Assembly (NCBI RefSeq): GCF_036347135.1 | Contig: NZ_CP108938.1 | Location: 6,634,001-6,698,000, forward strand | Origin: Streptomyces sp. NBC_00775 | GTDB taxonomy: Bacteria > Actinomycetota > Actinomycetes > Streptomycetales > Streptomycetaceae | Reading direction: 5' to 3' | Length of the DNA stretch: 64,000 nt | Shown here: one piece after another, positions 1 through 8,564 of the stretch | How the letters are laid out: each line of letters begins with the position of its first letter | Numbering within the stretch: position 1 is the first letter of the stretch | Position numbers and translations under genes: made by a program | The notes under the pieces: generated by a model | Told to the model about the DNA's origin: nothing | Database searches by the model: none | Seen by the model: the letters and a program-made list of their open reading frames with translations, nothing else

Positions 1-1
1 G

Positions 2-220
2 GACAGAGAACGTATGACACACCTGATATCCCTCCCCCTCCAACAAATCCTCTATAGGCAGTTGATGTACGTGGTCCTGCTCCAGTCCTGGATCACCGCC
101 CTCACCGGAGGCCGCCTGCGCTGGCAGAAACTGCGGCGCACGGGCGTGGTGGAGGCACCGGGCTCGATCCCGCGGCAGCGGACGGAGCGCGGCGGGAAGG
201 ATCGGAGGCCGGTGGGATGA
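2..220 (+). CDS. matB: C-terminal end of MatB-like glycosyltransferase (partial)
   Basis: The frame is open from the window edge to a TGA at 218-220, so only about 72 C-terminal residues are present. The segment PLQQILYRQLMYVVLLQSW followed by a basic RLRWQKLRRTG tail is the last membrane segment and cytosolic tail typical of processive family-2 glycosyltransferases of the polysaccharide deacetylase/glycosyltransferase type. In S. coelicolor that enzyme at this chromosomal place is MatB, which makes a poly-GlcNAc-like surface glycan with MatA. The MatB name rests on synteny and the tail only. The stop overlaps the start of the acyltransferase gene (ATGA), so the two are translationally coupled. 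Confidence 0.5.
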   Translation, partial: DRERMTHLISLPLQQILYRQLMYVVLLQSWITALTGGRLRWQKLRRTGVVEAPGSIPRQRTERGGKDRRPVG

Positions 221-1494
221 CGACGCACGACTACGCGGCCGGGGCGACACCGACGCCGCCGCTGGGAGCACCGAGGGCAGTAGCTGAGCCGGCGGCCGAT
301 CAGAAGCCGGAGGGCCGGAAGCCGGGCGGCGGCCGTGACCGCTACTTGGACCTCCTCCGTTCGATAGCCCTGGTCCGAGTGGTCGTGTACCACCTGTTCG
401 GCTGGGCATGGCTGACGGTCCTCTTCCCCTCCATGGGCGTGATGTTCGCACTGGCGGGCTCGCTGATGGCACGCTCGCTGAGCCGCCCGGCGTGGGGCGT
501 GATCAGGGGCCGCGTCCGCCGATTGCTGCCCCCTCTGTGGGCGTTCAGCGTGGTGGCCCTGACGCTGATGTTCGCGGGCGGCTGGAATCCGATGAAGGAC
601 CCGGACCACGGCGGCACATGGGGCTTGGTGGACCTCATCAACTACATCATCCCGATCGGCGCGCCCCCCTACCCCTGGCACATAGGCTCCAAGTCGGGTC
701 TGCTGGAAGACACTTGGGCGGTGCAGGCGGCGGGCCCGCTCTGGTACCTGCGGGCGTACCTGTGGTTCGTGGTGGCGTCCCCGCTGCTGCTGTGGGCGTT
801 CCGCAAGGTGCCGTGGGCCACGCTTCTGGCCCCCCTCGCCCTGACAGCCGTCGTCGGCACCGGCCTGGTCACCATCCCCGGCGAAACGGGCAACGCCGTC
901 TCGGACTTCGCTGTCTTCGGCGGCTGCTGGGTCCTGGGTTTCGCCCACCACGAGGGCCTACTGGTGAAGGTCCCCCGCTACGTGGCCGTCTCCTGCTCGG
1001 CCCTCCTGATGGCCTTCGGCCTGTGGTGGGCGTCGGGCCATCTGGGCCCAGACGGCTGGGACCTGAACGACATCCCCCTGGCCCAGGCCGCCTGGTCCTT
1101 CGGCTTCGTCGTCATCCTGCTCCATTACAGCCCGTCCTGGCAGGAGCTACCGGGCCGCCTGGCCCGCTGGGACAAGCTGGTCACCCTCTCCAACAACCGC
1201 GCCGTCACGATCTACCTGTGGCACAACATGCTCATCATGGCCACGGTTCCGATCATCGACCAGGCGTACAACTTGCCGTTCATGCAGAGTGATCGGGCGG
1301 TGGGGGCGCTGGACTCGTCGTACATGGTGTGGATGTTCTTGCTGGTGTGGCCGCTGATCGGGCTGACGATCGTTGCGTTCGGGTGGATTGAGGATATTGC
1401 GGCGAAGAGGGGGGCGAGGCTTTGGCCGAACGGGGTGCGGGGACGGGCTGCGAGCCGTGGCGTGCGGGCGGGGGCGCACCGGGGGCGGGGCTGA
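217..1494 (+). CDS. acyltransferase family 3 membrane protein
   Basis: This 425-residue integral membrane protein has the start of the acyltransferase-3 family: after a disordered 40-residue Pro/Ala N-terminus comes RYLDLLRSIALVRVVVYH, with the conserved Arg/Asp region and His59, then about ten hydrophobic segments. Family members move acyl groups onto extracellular sugars or lipids. The ATG overlaps the upstream glycosyltransferase stop by 4 nt, so it probably acts on the same exported glycan, for example by O-acylation; that is inference. The C-terminus is Arg/Gly rich and cytosolic. Confidence 0.85.
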   Translation: MTTHDYAAGATPTPPLGAPRAVAEPAADQKPEGRKPGGGRDRYLDLLRSIALVRVVVYHLFGWAWLTVLFPSMGVMFALAGSLMARSLSRPAWGVIRGRVRRLLPPLWAFSVVALTLMFAGGWNPMKDPDHGGTWGLVDLINYIIPIGAPPYPWHIGSKSGLLEDTWAVQAAGPLWYLRAYLWFVVASPLLLWAFRKVPWATLLAPLALTAVVGTGLVTIPGETGNAVSDFAVFGGCWVLGFAHHEGLLVKVPRYVAVSCSALLMAFGLWWASGHLGPDGWDLNDIPLAQAAWSFGFVVILLHYSPSWQELPGRLARWDKLVTLSNNRAVTIYLWHNMLIMATVPIIDQAYNLPFMQSDRAVGALDSSYMVWMFLLVWPLIGLTIVAFGWIEDIAAKRGARLWPNGVRGRAASRGVRAGAHRGRG

Positions 1495-1518
1495 GGACGT
1501 CTGGGGCTGAGGACGTCT
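1487..1518. repeat. 16-bp tandem duplication at a stop codon
   Basis: GGGGCTGAGGACGTCT occurs twice back to back (1487-1502 and 1503-1518). The first copy holds the TGA stop of the acyltransferase (1492-1494). The remaining sequence up to 1741 shows no further gene and presumably carries the promoter for the lipoprotein operon. Confidence 0.8.
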
Positions 1519-1741
1519 GAAGGTAGGACGGCGTCATTAGCCTTTGCGGTGGCCAACGCGGTGACGCATCCCACCCTCCCACATCACTCAATCGAAGGTT
1601 CTAGACCTCGACTTGGGCACGCTCTGTACGGCTATGCCCGACTTATCTCACACCTGGACGTAATTCGCTCTGGTGTCGTCACACAGGCCCCCGATAGCGT
1701 GTTACTGCCCTCCCGAACCCCACGCCGCACAGGAGCCTGCC

Positions 1742-2398
1742 GTGAACCGCCGTCCCCGCCTGCTTGCTACAGCCGCCGTTGGTGCGACGGCGGCACTGTT
1801 CCTTACCGCGTGTGGCGGGAGTGACGGTGGATCGAAGGGGAACGACAAGATTGCTGGGGCTGATACGGGCGAGACGACATCGGCGTCGCCTAGCGTGAGC
1901 GCGACGGACGTCGCCGACCGGCCCAAGGTCAACCTGCCGTCCGACGTCAAGGACAAGTACGAGAGCTGGCAGACGGGCGACAAGGCCAAGGACGAGATCC
2001 TGACGGACACGGCCAGTCGCATCGATGCTACGAACGCCGCAATCCTGAGTGGCGACACCGGAGCCCCCGGGCTTGCGTTCTATTACCGGGACAAGGCCCT
2101 CAGCGGTGCGGTGCAGTGGGTGCAGGCCTACGTGGACGCCAATCTCTCCTTCACCGGCACCACTCGTTACTACAGCCCTCAAGTCACGCTGTCCGGCGCG
2201 AAGTCGGCGTCTGTTGTCTATTGCGCTGACGAGAGCAAGGGGTTCAACAAGAACCGGAAGACCAACAAGGTCGACAAGACGCCCTCGGATGAGAGCCCGT
2301 ACGTGCTGTACAACACGCGTCTTGAGAAGAACGCACAGGGCGTATGGCAGGCCACCAACCTGATTTCGAAGCGGGGAGACAAGACATGCGCCAGCTAG
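1742..2398 (+). CDS. putative lipoprotein, unknown function
   Basis: A GTG start at 1742 is chosen because AGGAG lies at 1731-1735 and because it puts a basic VNRRPR start directly before a hydrophobic stretch and the lipobox LTAC; an upstream in-frame ATG at 1673 would bury the signal. The mature protein (about 190 residues) has a Ser/Thr linker and then an alpha+beta domain with LAFYYRDKALSGAVQWVQAYVDA and YYSPQVTLSGAKSA, reminiscent of secreted NTF2-like proteins often found near WXG genes in Streptomyces. It overlaps the next gene by 13 nt, suggesting one operon. No function can be named. Confidence 0.8.
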   Translation: MNRRPRLLATAAVGATAALFLTACGGSDGGSKGNDKIAGADTGETTSASPSVSATDVADRPKVNLPSDVKDKYESWQTGDKAKDEILTDTASRIDATNAAILSGDTGAPGLAFYYRDKALSGAVQWVQAYVDANLSFTGTTRYYSPQVTLSGAKSASVVYCADESKGFNKNRKTNKVDKTPSDESPYVLYNTRLEKNAQGVWQATNLISKRGDKTCAS

Positions 2399-3429
2399 GA
2401 AGGCGAGGGCGCACTTTCGCGGTGGGGGCGGTCGCCGCCGTGTGTACCGCAGTGTTTCCGAGTACAGCTGTGGCGTACGGACCTGGCGACGGCCAGGGAT
2501 CCGACACAACCAGCCCTTCAGGCAACGCGACTGACGACGGAAAGCTGTCGGCCACGGCCGGTGCTGTGGTTTTCGACCTTTCCAAGAACGGTTCGGGCGA
2601 GTCCGCGGGGCCGGTGACCTCTACGACCACCTGGACGCCACCCGCCTGTTACTACGCCCCGAAGTACACCCCGGCCCAGCTTCAGAAGTACCTGGAGCCC
2701 ATCTGGGAGGCCGAGTCGACGGGCTCCCAGTGGGACTTGGAGCAGCGCAAGAAGTACGTGGACGGCGACCCGTACAAGGACTTCAACAAGGCCAAGGCCG
2801 GCAAGGGCTATTGGTGGGACTCGTACGTCACCAAGGGCCGCGAGGGTGATCCTGGGGCGCTCGACTGCACCAAGGACATCTTCTGGGTGGACACGGGCGA
2901 CGCCCCGCCGGCGGACATCCCGGAGGCGATCACACCCAAGATGCTGGCACAGCTCGCGTACGCCGAGATACGCGTCCCCTCGACCAAGGTGGACCTCGCC
3001 CCCGCAGGCACCACCAAGGTGAACCTCCCGACGTGGGCATGGCTGGACACGGCGAAGTTCAAGCCGGTCTCGGTCACGGCGTCGGTCCCGCTGCTCAACG
3101 TTTCGGCGACAACCACCGCGGAGCCTGTCTCGCTGAAGATCGAGCCGGGCACGGACGACGCCACGACGTACCCGGCATCCGGCGTCTGCGAATTCAACAA
3201 CGGCCAGATCGGCGAGGCGTACGCCAAGGGCAAGGCGGATGAGACCCCGCCCTGCGGCGTGAAGTACCTGCGCTCCTCTGGCGATGGCTCGTACAAGCTC
3301 AAGGCCACCATCACCTGGAAGATCCACTGGACGGGCACCGGCGTGACCGGGGAACAAGGTCTGCCGGAGGGCACGTTCGGGGCCACCCAGGACGTCGTCG
3401 TCCAGGAGATCCAGTCCGTCAACCGCTGA
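2386..3429 (+). CDS. secreted protein of unknown function
   Basis: The ATG at 2386 follows GGGGAG at 2373-2378 and gives a clean signal peptide (basic RQLGRRGR, hydrophobic core, cleavage near AVAYG). The mature region of about 315 residues begins with a Ser/Gly linker and has four Cys that could pair (near ACYYAPKY, LDCTKD, GVCEFNN and PPCGVKY). No catalytic motif is recognised. The gene overlaps the upstream lipoprotein gene by 13 nt and precedes the WXG module, so both may be exported partners of that system; this is inferred only from position. Confidence 0.8.
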   Translation: MRQLGRRGRTFAVGAVAAVCTAVFPSTAVAYGPGDGQGSDTTSPSGNATDDGKLSATAGAVVFDLSKNGSGESAGPVTSTTTWTPPACYYAPKYTPAQLQKYLEPIWEAESTGSQWDLEQRKKYVDGDPYKDFNKAKAGKGYWWDSYVTKGREGDPGALDCTKDIFWVDTGDAPPADIPEAITPKMLAQLAYAEIRVPSTKVDLAPAGTTKVNLPTWAWLDTAKFKPVSVTASVPLLNVSATTTAEPVSLKIEPGTDDATTYPASGVCEFNNGQIGEAYAKGKADETPPCGVKYLRSSGDGSYKLKATITWKIHWTGTGVTGEQGLPEGTFGATQDVVVQEIQSVNR

Positions 3430-3455
3430 CCGTGGCAACGATCCGTGTCCGGTAA

Positions 3456-3480
3456 GTGCTCCCCCTAAAGAGGGGAGCAC
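3456..3480 (+). terminator. hairpin terminator after the secreted-protein gene
   Basis: A 9-bp perfect stem (GTGCTCCCC with GGGGAGCAC) and a 7-nt loop sit 27 bp past the stop at 3429. It separates the lipoprotein/secreted protein pair from the WXG-type genes. Confidence 0.75.
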
Positions 3481-3556
3481 GCCACCGGACGCCACGAAAG
3501 ATCGCCGACGTCGTTCCTCTCCATGGTGCAGGTGCACCGGGAGAGGGGACGGGGAC

Positions 3557-3880
3557 ATGGCGGAACGACTTGCCGTGGACGGCGACGAGCTCGCGCACTT
3601 CATGAAGCTGCTCAGGAAGTCGACCGACTCGCTGAAGGGGCTGCGCAAGGCGCTGGAGGACGCGACTGTCACGGGCCTGGGCACCGACGACCTCGACACC
3701 GCCTGCGAGGACTTCCAGGACGACTGGAAGTACGGCACCGACCAGATCGGTGAGCAGACCGAAGATCTCGCCAAGATCATCGGAAAGAGCAGGGACAGCT
3801 ACCGCGAGGTGGACAAGGCGCTGGAGGAGGCCCTGCAGAAGTCCAGGGCCGGCAAGGGCAAGAGCGGGGCTTCGAAGTGA
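3557..3880 (+). CDS. small helical WXG-associated partner protein
   Basis: A 107-residue protein, entirely predicted helical and rich in Lys/Asp/Glu, with size and heptad pattern of the WXG100/Lap class (DELAHFMKLLRKSTDSLKGL, then a DDWKYG turn near residue 57, then a second helix). GAGAGGGGA precedes the ATG. The stop overlaps the GTG of the large WXG protein downstream. In type VII secretion such small helical proteins pair with the N-terminal domain of a large effector. A second copy of this arrangement is at 9160-13888. Its partner role is inferred. Confidence 0.8.
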   Translation: MAERLAVDGDELAHFMKLLRKSTDSLKGLRKALEDATVTGLGTDDLDTACEDFQDDWKYGTDQIGEQTEDLAKIIGKSRDSYREVDKALEEALQKSRAGKGKSGASK

Positions 3881-5232
3881 CCTACCCGCCCGGCGATTCT
3901 GGTGCGGCCCTCGACCCGCAGTCCCGAGCGGACCGCAACAAGCCACAAGGCCTCAAGTCCGCCCCGCGCATCCCGAACCCCGACTACCCACACGTCGGCT
4001 TCAACCCGGTGCCGGGGAGCACCGAGACCGTAAGCGGCTTACGCAAGAAACTCTCAGGCTGCGCGAAGGTTCTCGAAGAGACGCATGGCCTTGTCACCAA
4101 GCTGATGGACGGCAGCTACTGGGAGGGCGACGCGGCGGTTGCCTTCCGCGAGCAACTCGACGGCGGCCCCCTGCCCCTGAACCTGAAGAACGCCGCGCAC
4201 TCCATCCGCAAGGCGGCCAAGCAACTCGACCGCTGGGAAGGCGAACTCGACGACTTCCAGCGCCGGGCGAAGCGACTCGAAGAGGACGCGAAGGAAGCGC
4301 AGGCCGCCGTGGACCGGGCGAAGGGCCATGCCGGCACGGCGGGCGCCAGCCCCGACCTGGACAAGAACACGAAGGGCGCCAAGCACGACGAGGCGCAGAA
4401 GGCCCTGACCAAGGCGAATACGGCGGTGGACGACGCCGAGGACGCCCTGGAGAAGATCCGGGGCAAGGCCCGCAAGCTTGCCGACGAGCATGAGCATCAA
4501 GCCCGGCACCGGGCAGGCAAGATCCGCGACGCCACGAAGAAGCTGGTGCCACACGAGCCGGGCTGGTTCGACTCGGCACTCGACTGGCTCCATGAAAATC
4601 TGCCCGACATCCTCAGCTTCGTCGCCGGAGTCATCGGCCTGGTGGCGATCATCTTCGCCGGCCCGCTCGGGGTCGCAATGGTGGCGGCACTGATGCTGAC
4701 CGCCTCGGCGCTGAGTGCGGCTGCGCTGGGATGGCGTCTCTTTGAGCACCCTGAAACGTGGGAGTCACTGAAGGATGGCTTCCTCAAGGGCGAGTTCGAC
4801 GCTGATTTCTTCAGCAACCTCGTCAGCGTGGGAGGCGACGTCATGGGCGCGCTCCCGGGAGTTGGGGCAGTAGCGCTAGGAAGTCGAGCAGCAGCAAACG
4901 CCATTCGCACCGGCAGCGAGGCCCTATCGATTGGTCAGAAGGTCGGTACCTTCGGAGCCAAGACGATGGAGGAGGCGCAAGCCATCTCTGGCTTGGATAA
5001 CCCGCTTACCGGATGGCTGGTACGCGGTGCGAGTGACACCGAGAAGGCCGGAAGAGCGGTGGAGGCCACTTCAGGCGGGATCGGTGTGGCCACGGGCGGC
5101 CTCGGGCTGGTCAACAGCCTGGTGGACGCTGATGACGACGGGATTAGGGATGGCTCTGTTGCCGGAATCGATGGGACGCGGCTCATCTTCGAGAACGGTG
5201 GGTTCCTGAATCTCGTCGGTCACGTCTTTTGA
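3877..5232 (+). CDS. WXG-domain protein with hydrophobic C-terminal region, putative type VII effector
   Basis: The GTG start overlaps the upstream stop (GTGA). Residues about 50-150 form a helical hairpin with a Trp-Glu-Gly turn (W82-E-G84 in SYWEGDAAVAFRE), the WXG signature. Residues 130-215 are coiled coil. Residues about 246-285 are strongly hydrophobic (two likely membrane segments), and the tail is Gly/Ala rich with VGGDVMGALPGVGAVALGS-like stretches. It lacks a signal peptide, as expected for type VII clients. Leu55 is encoded by TTA (4039-4041), a rare bldA-dependent codon in Streptomyces. A membrane-disrupting effector is possible but unproven. Confidence 0.75.
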   Translation: MTYPPGDSGAALDPQSRADRNKPQGLKSAPRIPNPDYPHVGFNPVPGSTETVSGLRKKLSGCAKVLEETHGLVTKLMDGSYWEGDAAVAFREQLDGGPLPLNLKNAAHSIRKAAKQLDRWEGELDDFQRRAKRLEEDAKEAQAAVDRAKGHAGTAGASPDLDKNTKGAKHDEAQKALTKANTAVDDAEDALEKIRGKARKLADEHEHQARHRAGKIRDATKKLVPHEPGWFDSALDWLHENLPDILSFVAGVIGLVAIIFAGPLGVAMVAALMLTASALSAAALGWRLFEHPETWESLKDGFLKGEFDADFFSNLVSVGGDVMGALPGVGAVALGSRAAANAIRTGSEALSIGQKVGTFGAKTMEEAQAISGLDNPLTGWLVRGASDTEKAGRAVEATSGGIGVATGGLGLVNSLVDADDDGIRDGSVAGIDGTRLIFENGGFLNLVGHVF

Positions 5233-5254
5233 CCTCGCCTACAGAGAGAGCGTC

Positions 5255-5917
5255 ATGAACTCAGTTGACTACGCCACCGCCTGGGACCATCCGCTGACCC
5301 GCCGAGCTTGGGTGGGCCACATGGCCATGAACATCGCAGGTCTCGTCGGTTGGTTCGGTACGTGGATCGGTTTGCTGGCCGTGCTGGTCGGATTCCTGTC
5401 TCCAGGATTCACCTTCTTGTTCGTGCCGTTCTTGCTCTACTCGCTCTACCGAGCTGTTCTCCAGCTGCGCTACTTTCCCGCAGCGCTCCGTATGCAGTGC
5501 ATCTTGCGAACATATCCGTGGCAAGTTCTCCGTGAGGTACCCGCGGGGTTGACCAAGCGCCCAGATGTCCTGGGTAGGCAGTACGGATGGTTTGAACTCC
5601 CCAATCCGGCTCGTCCGGAGGAGCGGCTGCCATTGGTCTTCCCCAGGCATCTGCGCACGGAGTGGTGGAGTCGGCGTATGGCCCCTCGTGCCAAGCCGGA
5701 GCTGAAGGCCGAGATTGAGGTGGTGTGGTTCGCCGGCGACCCGCGCTTCATCGGTCTCATTGCTGCGCCCACTCCGAATGGCCAGGCGCCTCGCCGCCTG
5801 CATGTACTACAGCAGCAGATGGGAATGGGAGGCGGCCGCAGCTTCGAGGACTGGGGCGCTACACCTGAGGACTGCGAACGTGGCCGACGTGTTGGTATTC
5901 ACCCTGTTCAACCCTGA
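5255..5917 (+). CDS. membrane protein of unknown function
   Basis: A 220-residue protein with two adjacent membrane segments (about 25-47 and 50-68) followed by a soluble cytosolic domain of about 150 residues containing YGWFELPNPARPEERLPLVF. GAGAGAG lies ahead of the ATG. It starts 22 bp after the WXG effector and continues the same operon, a typical place for an immunity or anchoring protein, but no family is recognised. Confidence 0.75.
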   Translation: MNSVDYATAWDHPLTRRAWVGHMAMNIAGLVGWFGTWIGLLAVLVGFLSPGFTFLFVPFLLYSLYRAVLQLRYFPAALRMQCILRTYPWQVLREVPAGLTKRPDVLGRQYGWFELPNPARPEERLPLVFPRHLRTEWWSRRMAPRAKPELKAEIEVVWFAGDPRFIGLIAAPTPNGQAPRRLHVLQQQMGMGGGRSFEDWGATPEDCERGRRVGIHPVQP

Positions 5918-5941
5918 CAAGTGCCGGGAAGACGCACCCCG

Positions 5942-6628
5942 ATGACCGTTCCCAGCTTTACGCTTCACGACTCCGCCAAGGATCCTGCCGCTGAATTGTG
6001 GTTCGCCGAACCGCCAGGCTTCAGGACACTGCCGCTCGGCGCCCTACTGCCCTCGCCCGGATCCCCAGCCGCCGACACCCTGCGCACCACGCTGGCCCCT
6101 TTTCTGGACGCAGCGCCCAACGACGTGATCCGCCAACAGTTCATCGCCCAATTCGCCCAAGGCCAGAAGTTGCTGAGCGTTCTGCGTGAAATCGGCACCG
6201 TCCACTGTTCGATCGGTCTCCACCGCGACGACATCGACGACACGGACAACCGCAGCGGTCAGGCCCTGATCTCCCTCTTCACTATTTCCTGGCGCAACAC
6301 AGCTGTGGCCCCTCGCGCCGTCACCGCCGCACGCGCCGTGACTTCTGGGCAAGGCCACGCTTGCGTCGAGTACCTCGAACTTCCCTGCGGTCCTGCTGCC
6401 CTCAGCGAGAATGTGCTCACACCCTCGGCGGGAAGCGGCCTCCCCCAGGCACCCCTTATCCAGATCCACGCCCACCTGCCGCACCCGGACTGCAGGCGCC
6501 TCGTCGTCTTGACGCTGAGTGCGACGGCTGTGGCCCGCCGCGAGCAGTACCGCGCGATCCTTCAGCAGATCGCCGAAACAGTCAGCTTCGACAATCCGCT
6601 GGGAGCGGGGACGGCTGAGGCGCGTTGA
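5942..6628 (+). CDS. conserved hypothetical cytosolic protein
   Basis: The ATG at 5942 has GGGAAG at 5926-5931; a GTG at 5921 is in frame but would sit before that site. The 228-residue product has no signal or membrane segment. It starts with an ELWFAEPPGFRTLPLGALL stretch and ends in a domain with LIQIHAHLPHPDCRRLVVLTLS. The layout resembles small proteins encoded behind WXG effectors in actinomycetes. No function is recognised. Confidence 0.7.
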   Translation: MTVPSFTLHDSAKDPAAELWFAEPPGFRTLPLGALLPSPGSPAADTLRTTLAPFLDAAPNDVIRQQFIAQFAQGQKLLSVLREIGTVHCSIGLHRDDIDDTDNRSGQALISLFTISWRNTAVAPRAVTAARAVTSGQGHACVEYLELPCGPAALSENVLTPSAGSGLPQAPLIQIHAHLPHPDCRRLVVLTLSATAVARREQYRAILQQIAETVSFDNPLGAGTAEAR

Positions 6629-6630
6629 CA

Positions 6631-7176
6631 GTGAAAAACGAAAAAGAGGGCTCTGCCCGCGGAGAAGACAGTACGAAGCAACGGCGTGGCCTGTCTTGTC
6701 TCATCATGGCGGGTCTCCTCCTCGGGCTCTTTGTCGTCCCTCGCCTTGGAAATGCGCTGTGGGGTCCGGAGGTCTGGCGCTGGGCTGGGACTTCTTGGCC
6801 AGGCGGGGCTTATGCGTTCGCGGTCACAGCTGGTCTCGCCGTTCCTCTTCTGGCCGTGCTCTTCGCCCTCTCCGTGTTCAAGGCGGTGGAGCCGTGGGAA
6901 CCCTGGCCCCGGCGCTTCGCCTGGATTGTGGGTGCCGTCCTCTGTGTCGTCATTTTTGAATTTCTCGCTGGCGCCATCCCGGAAACGTGGCCCTTCGGCG
7001 GAGGCCGACATGGCAGTCCAGGCGGCACAGAGACCTCCCGGCGCTACCCGGCCCTCTGGGCGATCGGCCTCGCAGCCACCCTCGTCGGAGTCCCCTTGGC
7101 GAAGGGGTTCATCCACGCATACGACAGGCTCTTCCCTCCCCGCCCCACAGAGAACCGTCGGGGCGCCGCCTCCTGA
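6631..7176 (+). CDS. four-span membrane protein of unknown function
   Basis: After a polar N-terminus there are four hydrophobic segments (about 24-42, 60-82, 95-115 and 145-165 of 181). The start is uncertain: GTG at 6631 is preferred, but TTG at 6625 would overlap the previous stop as TTGA and adds only two residues. It is the last gene of the accessory block that began at 3557. Confidence 0.7.
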   Translation: MKNEKEGSARGEDSTKQRRGLSCLIMAGLLLGLFVVPRLGNALWGPEVWRWAGTSWPGGAYAFAVTAGLAVPLLAVLFALSVFKAVEPWEPWPRRFAWIVGAVLCVVIFEFLAGAIPETWPFGGGRHGSPGGTETSRRYPALWAIGLAATLVGVPLAKGFIHAYDRLFPPRPTENRRGAAS

Positions 7177-7280
7177 GGCTGCCTTCGAGCGTGTGGCAAC
7201 TTTGTGCCACTGGGGTGTGTGACAGCGCCCGTCGACTCGGCGACCGGGGCGTGACCCGGAGGCTCAAATCTGCCAATTGG

Positions 7281-7475
7281 TCAGGCGCTGCGCATGGACG
7301 GGTAAGTCTTCAGGCTTCGTATCAGCTCATGGAGGCCGACGCGGGTCGTCATGAGGATGGCGTCCGGCTCGTCGCTCTCGCGGAGACGGACGGCTCCGTC
7401 GGGAGTGGCGGCTACATAGACGCAGTTCGAACTGTCGCCGCTGTAGGTGGACTTCTGCCAGTGGATGGTGTGCAC
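7281..7475 (-). CDS. DUF397 domain protein
   Basis: A 64-residue protein with the DUF397 pattern: W-x-KSTYSG, then NCVYVA, then VRLRESDEPDA. It lies 11 bp behind an HTH/DUF5753 regulator, with a HATPase gene divergent. This three-gene layout (as at whiJ-like and abaA-like loci) is highly repeated in Streptomyces. The DUF397 protein is thought to antagonise the partner HTH protein; that is established for some paralogues and only inferred here. Confidence 0.9.
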   Translation of the reverse strand: MHTIHWQKSTYSGDSSNCVYVAATPDGAVRLRESDEPDAILMTTRVGLHELIRSLKTYPSMRSA

Positions 7476-7486
7476 CTTGGTCTCTT

Positions 7487-8359
7487 TCAGATGTCCCGGA
7501 TGAGGCGGTGGATGAAGCCGCGTGACTCGACGGGGCTGAGTGCGCAGGGCTCCATGTGATCCAGCACGGAACGGTACTTACTCAACTGTGCCTCGGCATC
7601 CAGGAATCCACAGCCGCCATGGTGGGTGTCCAACTGGACGGTGTCGAGCTGTGGGACGGGCCCCTCGACGTAGTCGAAGGACTGACCCGTGCTCGGGTAG
7701 TGATCCGCGCCGAAGGGGATCACCCTGACTGTGACGTGGGCCAGCTCGCTCACTTCGATGAGGTGTTGGAGCTGGGCACGGGCGATGGCTTGGCCGCCGA
7801 AGCCCATGCGGAGTGCGGCCTCATGGATGGTCGCCGTGTACGGAGGCGGGTTCTCCCGGTGCAGGACACCTTGCCGTTTGATGCGATGCGTGAGGCGGTG
7901 CTCGACCTCGTACTGCCGCATCGGCGGGGCCACTTGCTGAAAGAGGGCACGTGCGTGGTCCGTGGTCTGCAGCAAGGCTGGGATGTGGATGACGAGCGCC
8001 ACACGCAGACCGGTGGCGTATTGCTCCAGTTCGGCGAGGTCGATCAAGGTGGCCGGTAGGTGTTCCCGGTACTCGTCCCACCACCCGCGCTGCCGGCCAC
8101 CGGTCATTGCGGCCAGCGCGTCGACGAACGCGGGGTCGCTGCAGCTGTAGCTGCTGGCGAAGGTACGGACGCGGTCGGCGCTGACGGAATAGCGGCCCGC
8201 CTCGATGTTGCTGATCTGCGCCTGCTTGAGGCCGAGCAGTTCCGCGGCGGCACTGGATGTCAGCCCCGCGTGCTCCCGGAGCTTGCGCAGTTCGGTACCC
8301 AGGCGCTGCTGGCGCAGCGTAGGAGCGGTGCTGGGCGGCACGGGACCCTCTCTCGTCAT
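7487..8359 (-). CDS. XRE-family HTH regulator with DUF5753 domain (WhiJ-like)
   Basis: The N-terminal Cro/CI-type HTH (about residues 16-70) includes GLTSSAAAELLGLKQAQISN, and the rest (about 110-285) matches the DUF5753 ligand or partner domain of Streptomyces WhiJ-like regulators. The ATG at 8359 is preferred to a TTG at 8374 because GAGGG lies between them. It is co-transcribed with the DUF397 gene and divergent from the HATPase gene. The SD region forms one arm of an inverted repeat (8365-8392), suggesting autoregulation. Confidence 0.9.
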   Translation of the reverse strand: MTREGPVPPSTAPTLRQQRLGTELRKLREHAGLTSSAAAELLGLKQAQISNIEAGRYSVSADRVRTFASSYSCSDPAFVDALAAMTGGRQRGWWDEYREHLPATLIDLAELEQYATGLRVALVIHIPALLQTTDHARALFQQVAPPMRQYEVEHRLTHRIKRQGVLHRENPPPYTATIHEAALRMGFGGQAIARAQLQHLIEVSELAHVTVRVIPFGADHYPSTGQSFDYVEGPVPQLDTVQLDTHHGGCGFLDAEAQLSKYRSVLDHMEPCALSPVESRGFIHRLIRDI

Positions 8360-8364
8360 GGCGC

Positions 8365-8392
8365 ATTCCCTCAATCACCCATAAGAGGGAAT
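8365..8392 (-). promoter_or_regulatory. inverted repeat covering the SD of the HTH gene
   Basis: ATTCCCTC at 8365-8372 and GAGGGAAT at 8385-8392 are exact reverse complements, 12 bp apart. On the minus strand the downstream arm is the Shine-Dalgarno (GAGGGAAT) of the HTH gene. It could be an operator of the HTH protein or an RNA hairpin hiding the SD. Confidence 0.55.
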
Positions 8393-8394
8393 CG

Positions 8395-8428
8395 TCAAGT
8401 CTTACGCTATTTCGATGTCAAATCTTAC
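8395..8428. repeat. 11-bp direct repeats in the divergent promoter region
   Basis: TCAAGTCTTAC (8395-8405) and TCAAATCTTAC (8418-8428) repeat with a 23-bp period in an AT-rich patch between the HTH and HATPase genes. This spacing, about two helix turns, suits a regulator binding one face of the DNA, or the two could overlap divergent promoters. Confidence 0.5.
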
Positions 8429-8564
8429 ATCGCTGCCTCTATCGTGAGTCTCGCGTCGCTCAACTGCTCACGCCCATAAGCCGGAAGCGCACCAACCCAG
8501 GCATTGCCGCCGCACGGCACCAACGTTGAGCGAGCTCAAGTCCCCTTCCTCCCTGGAGGTGTTC

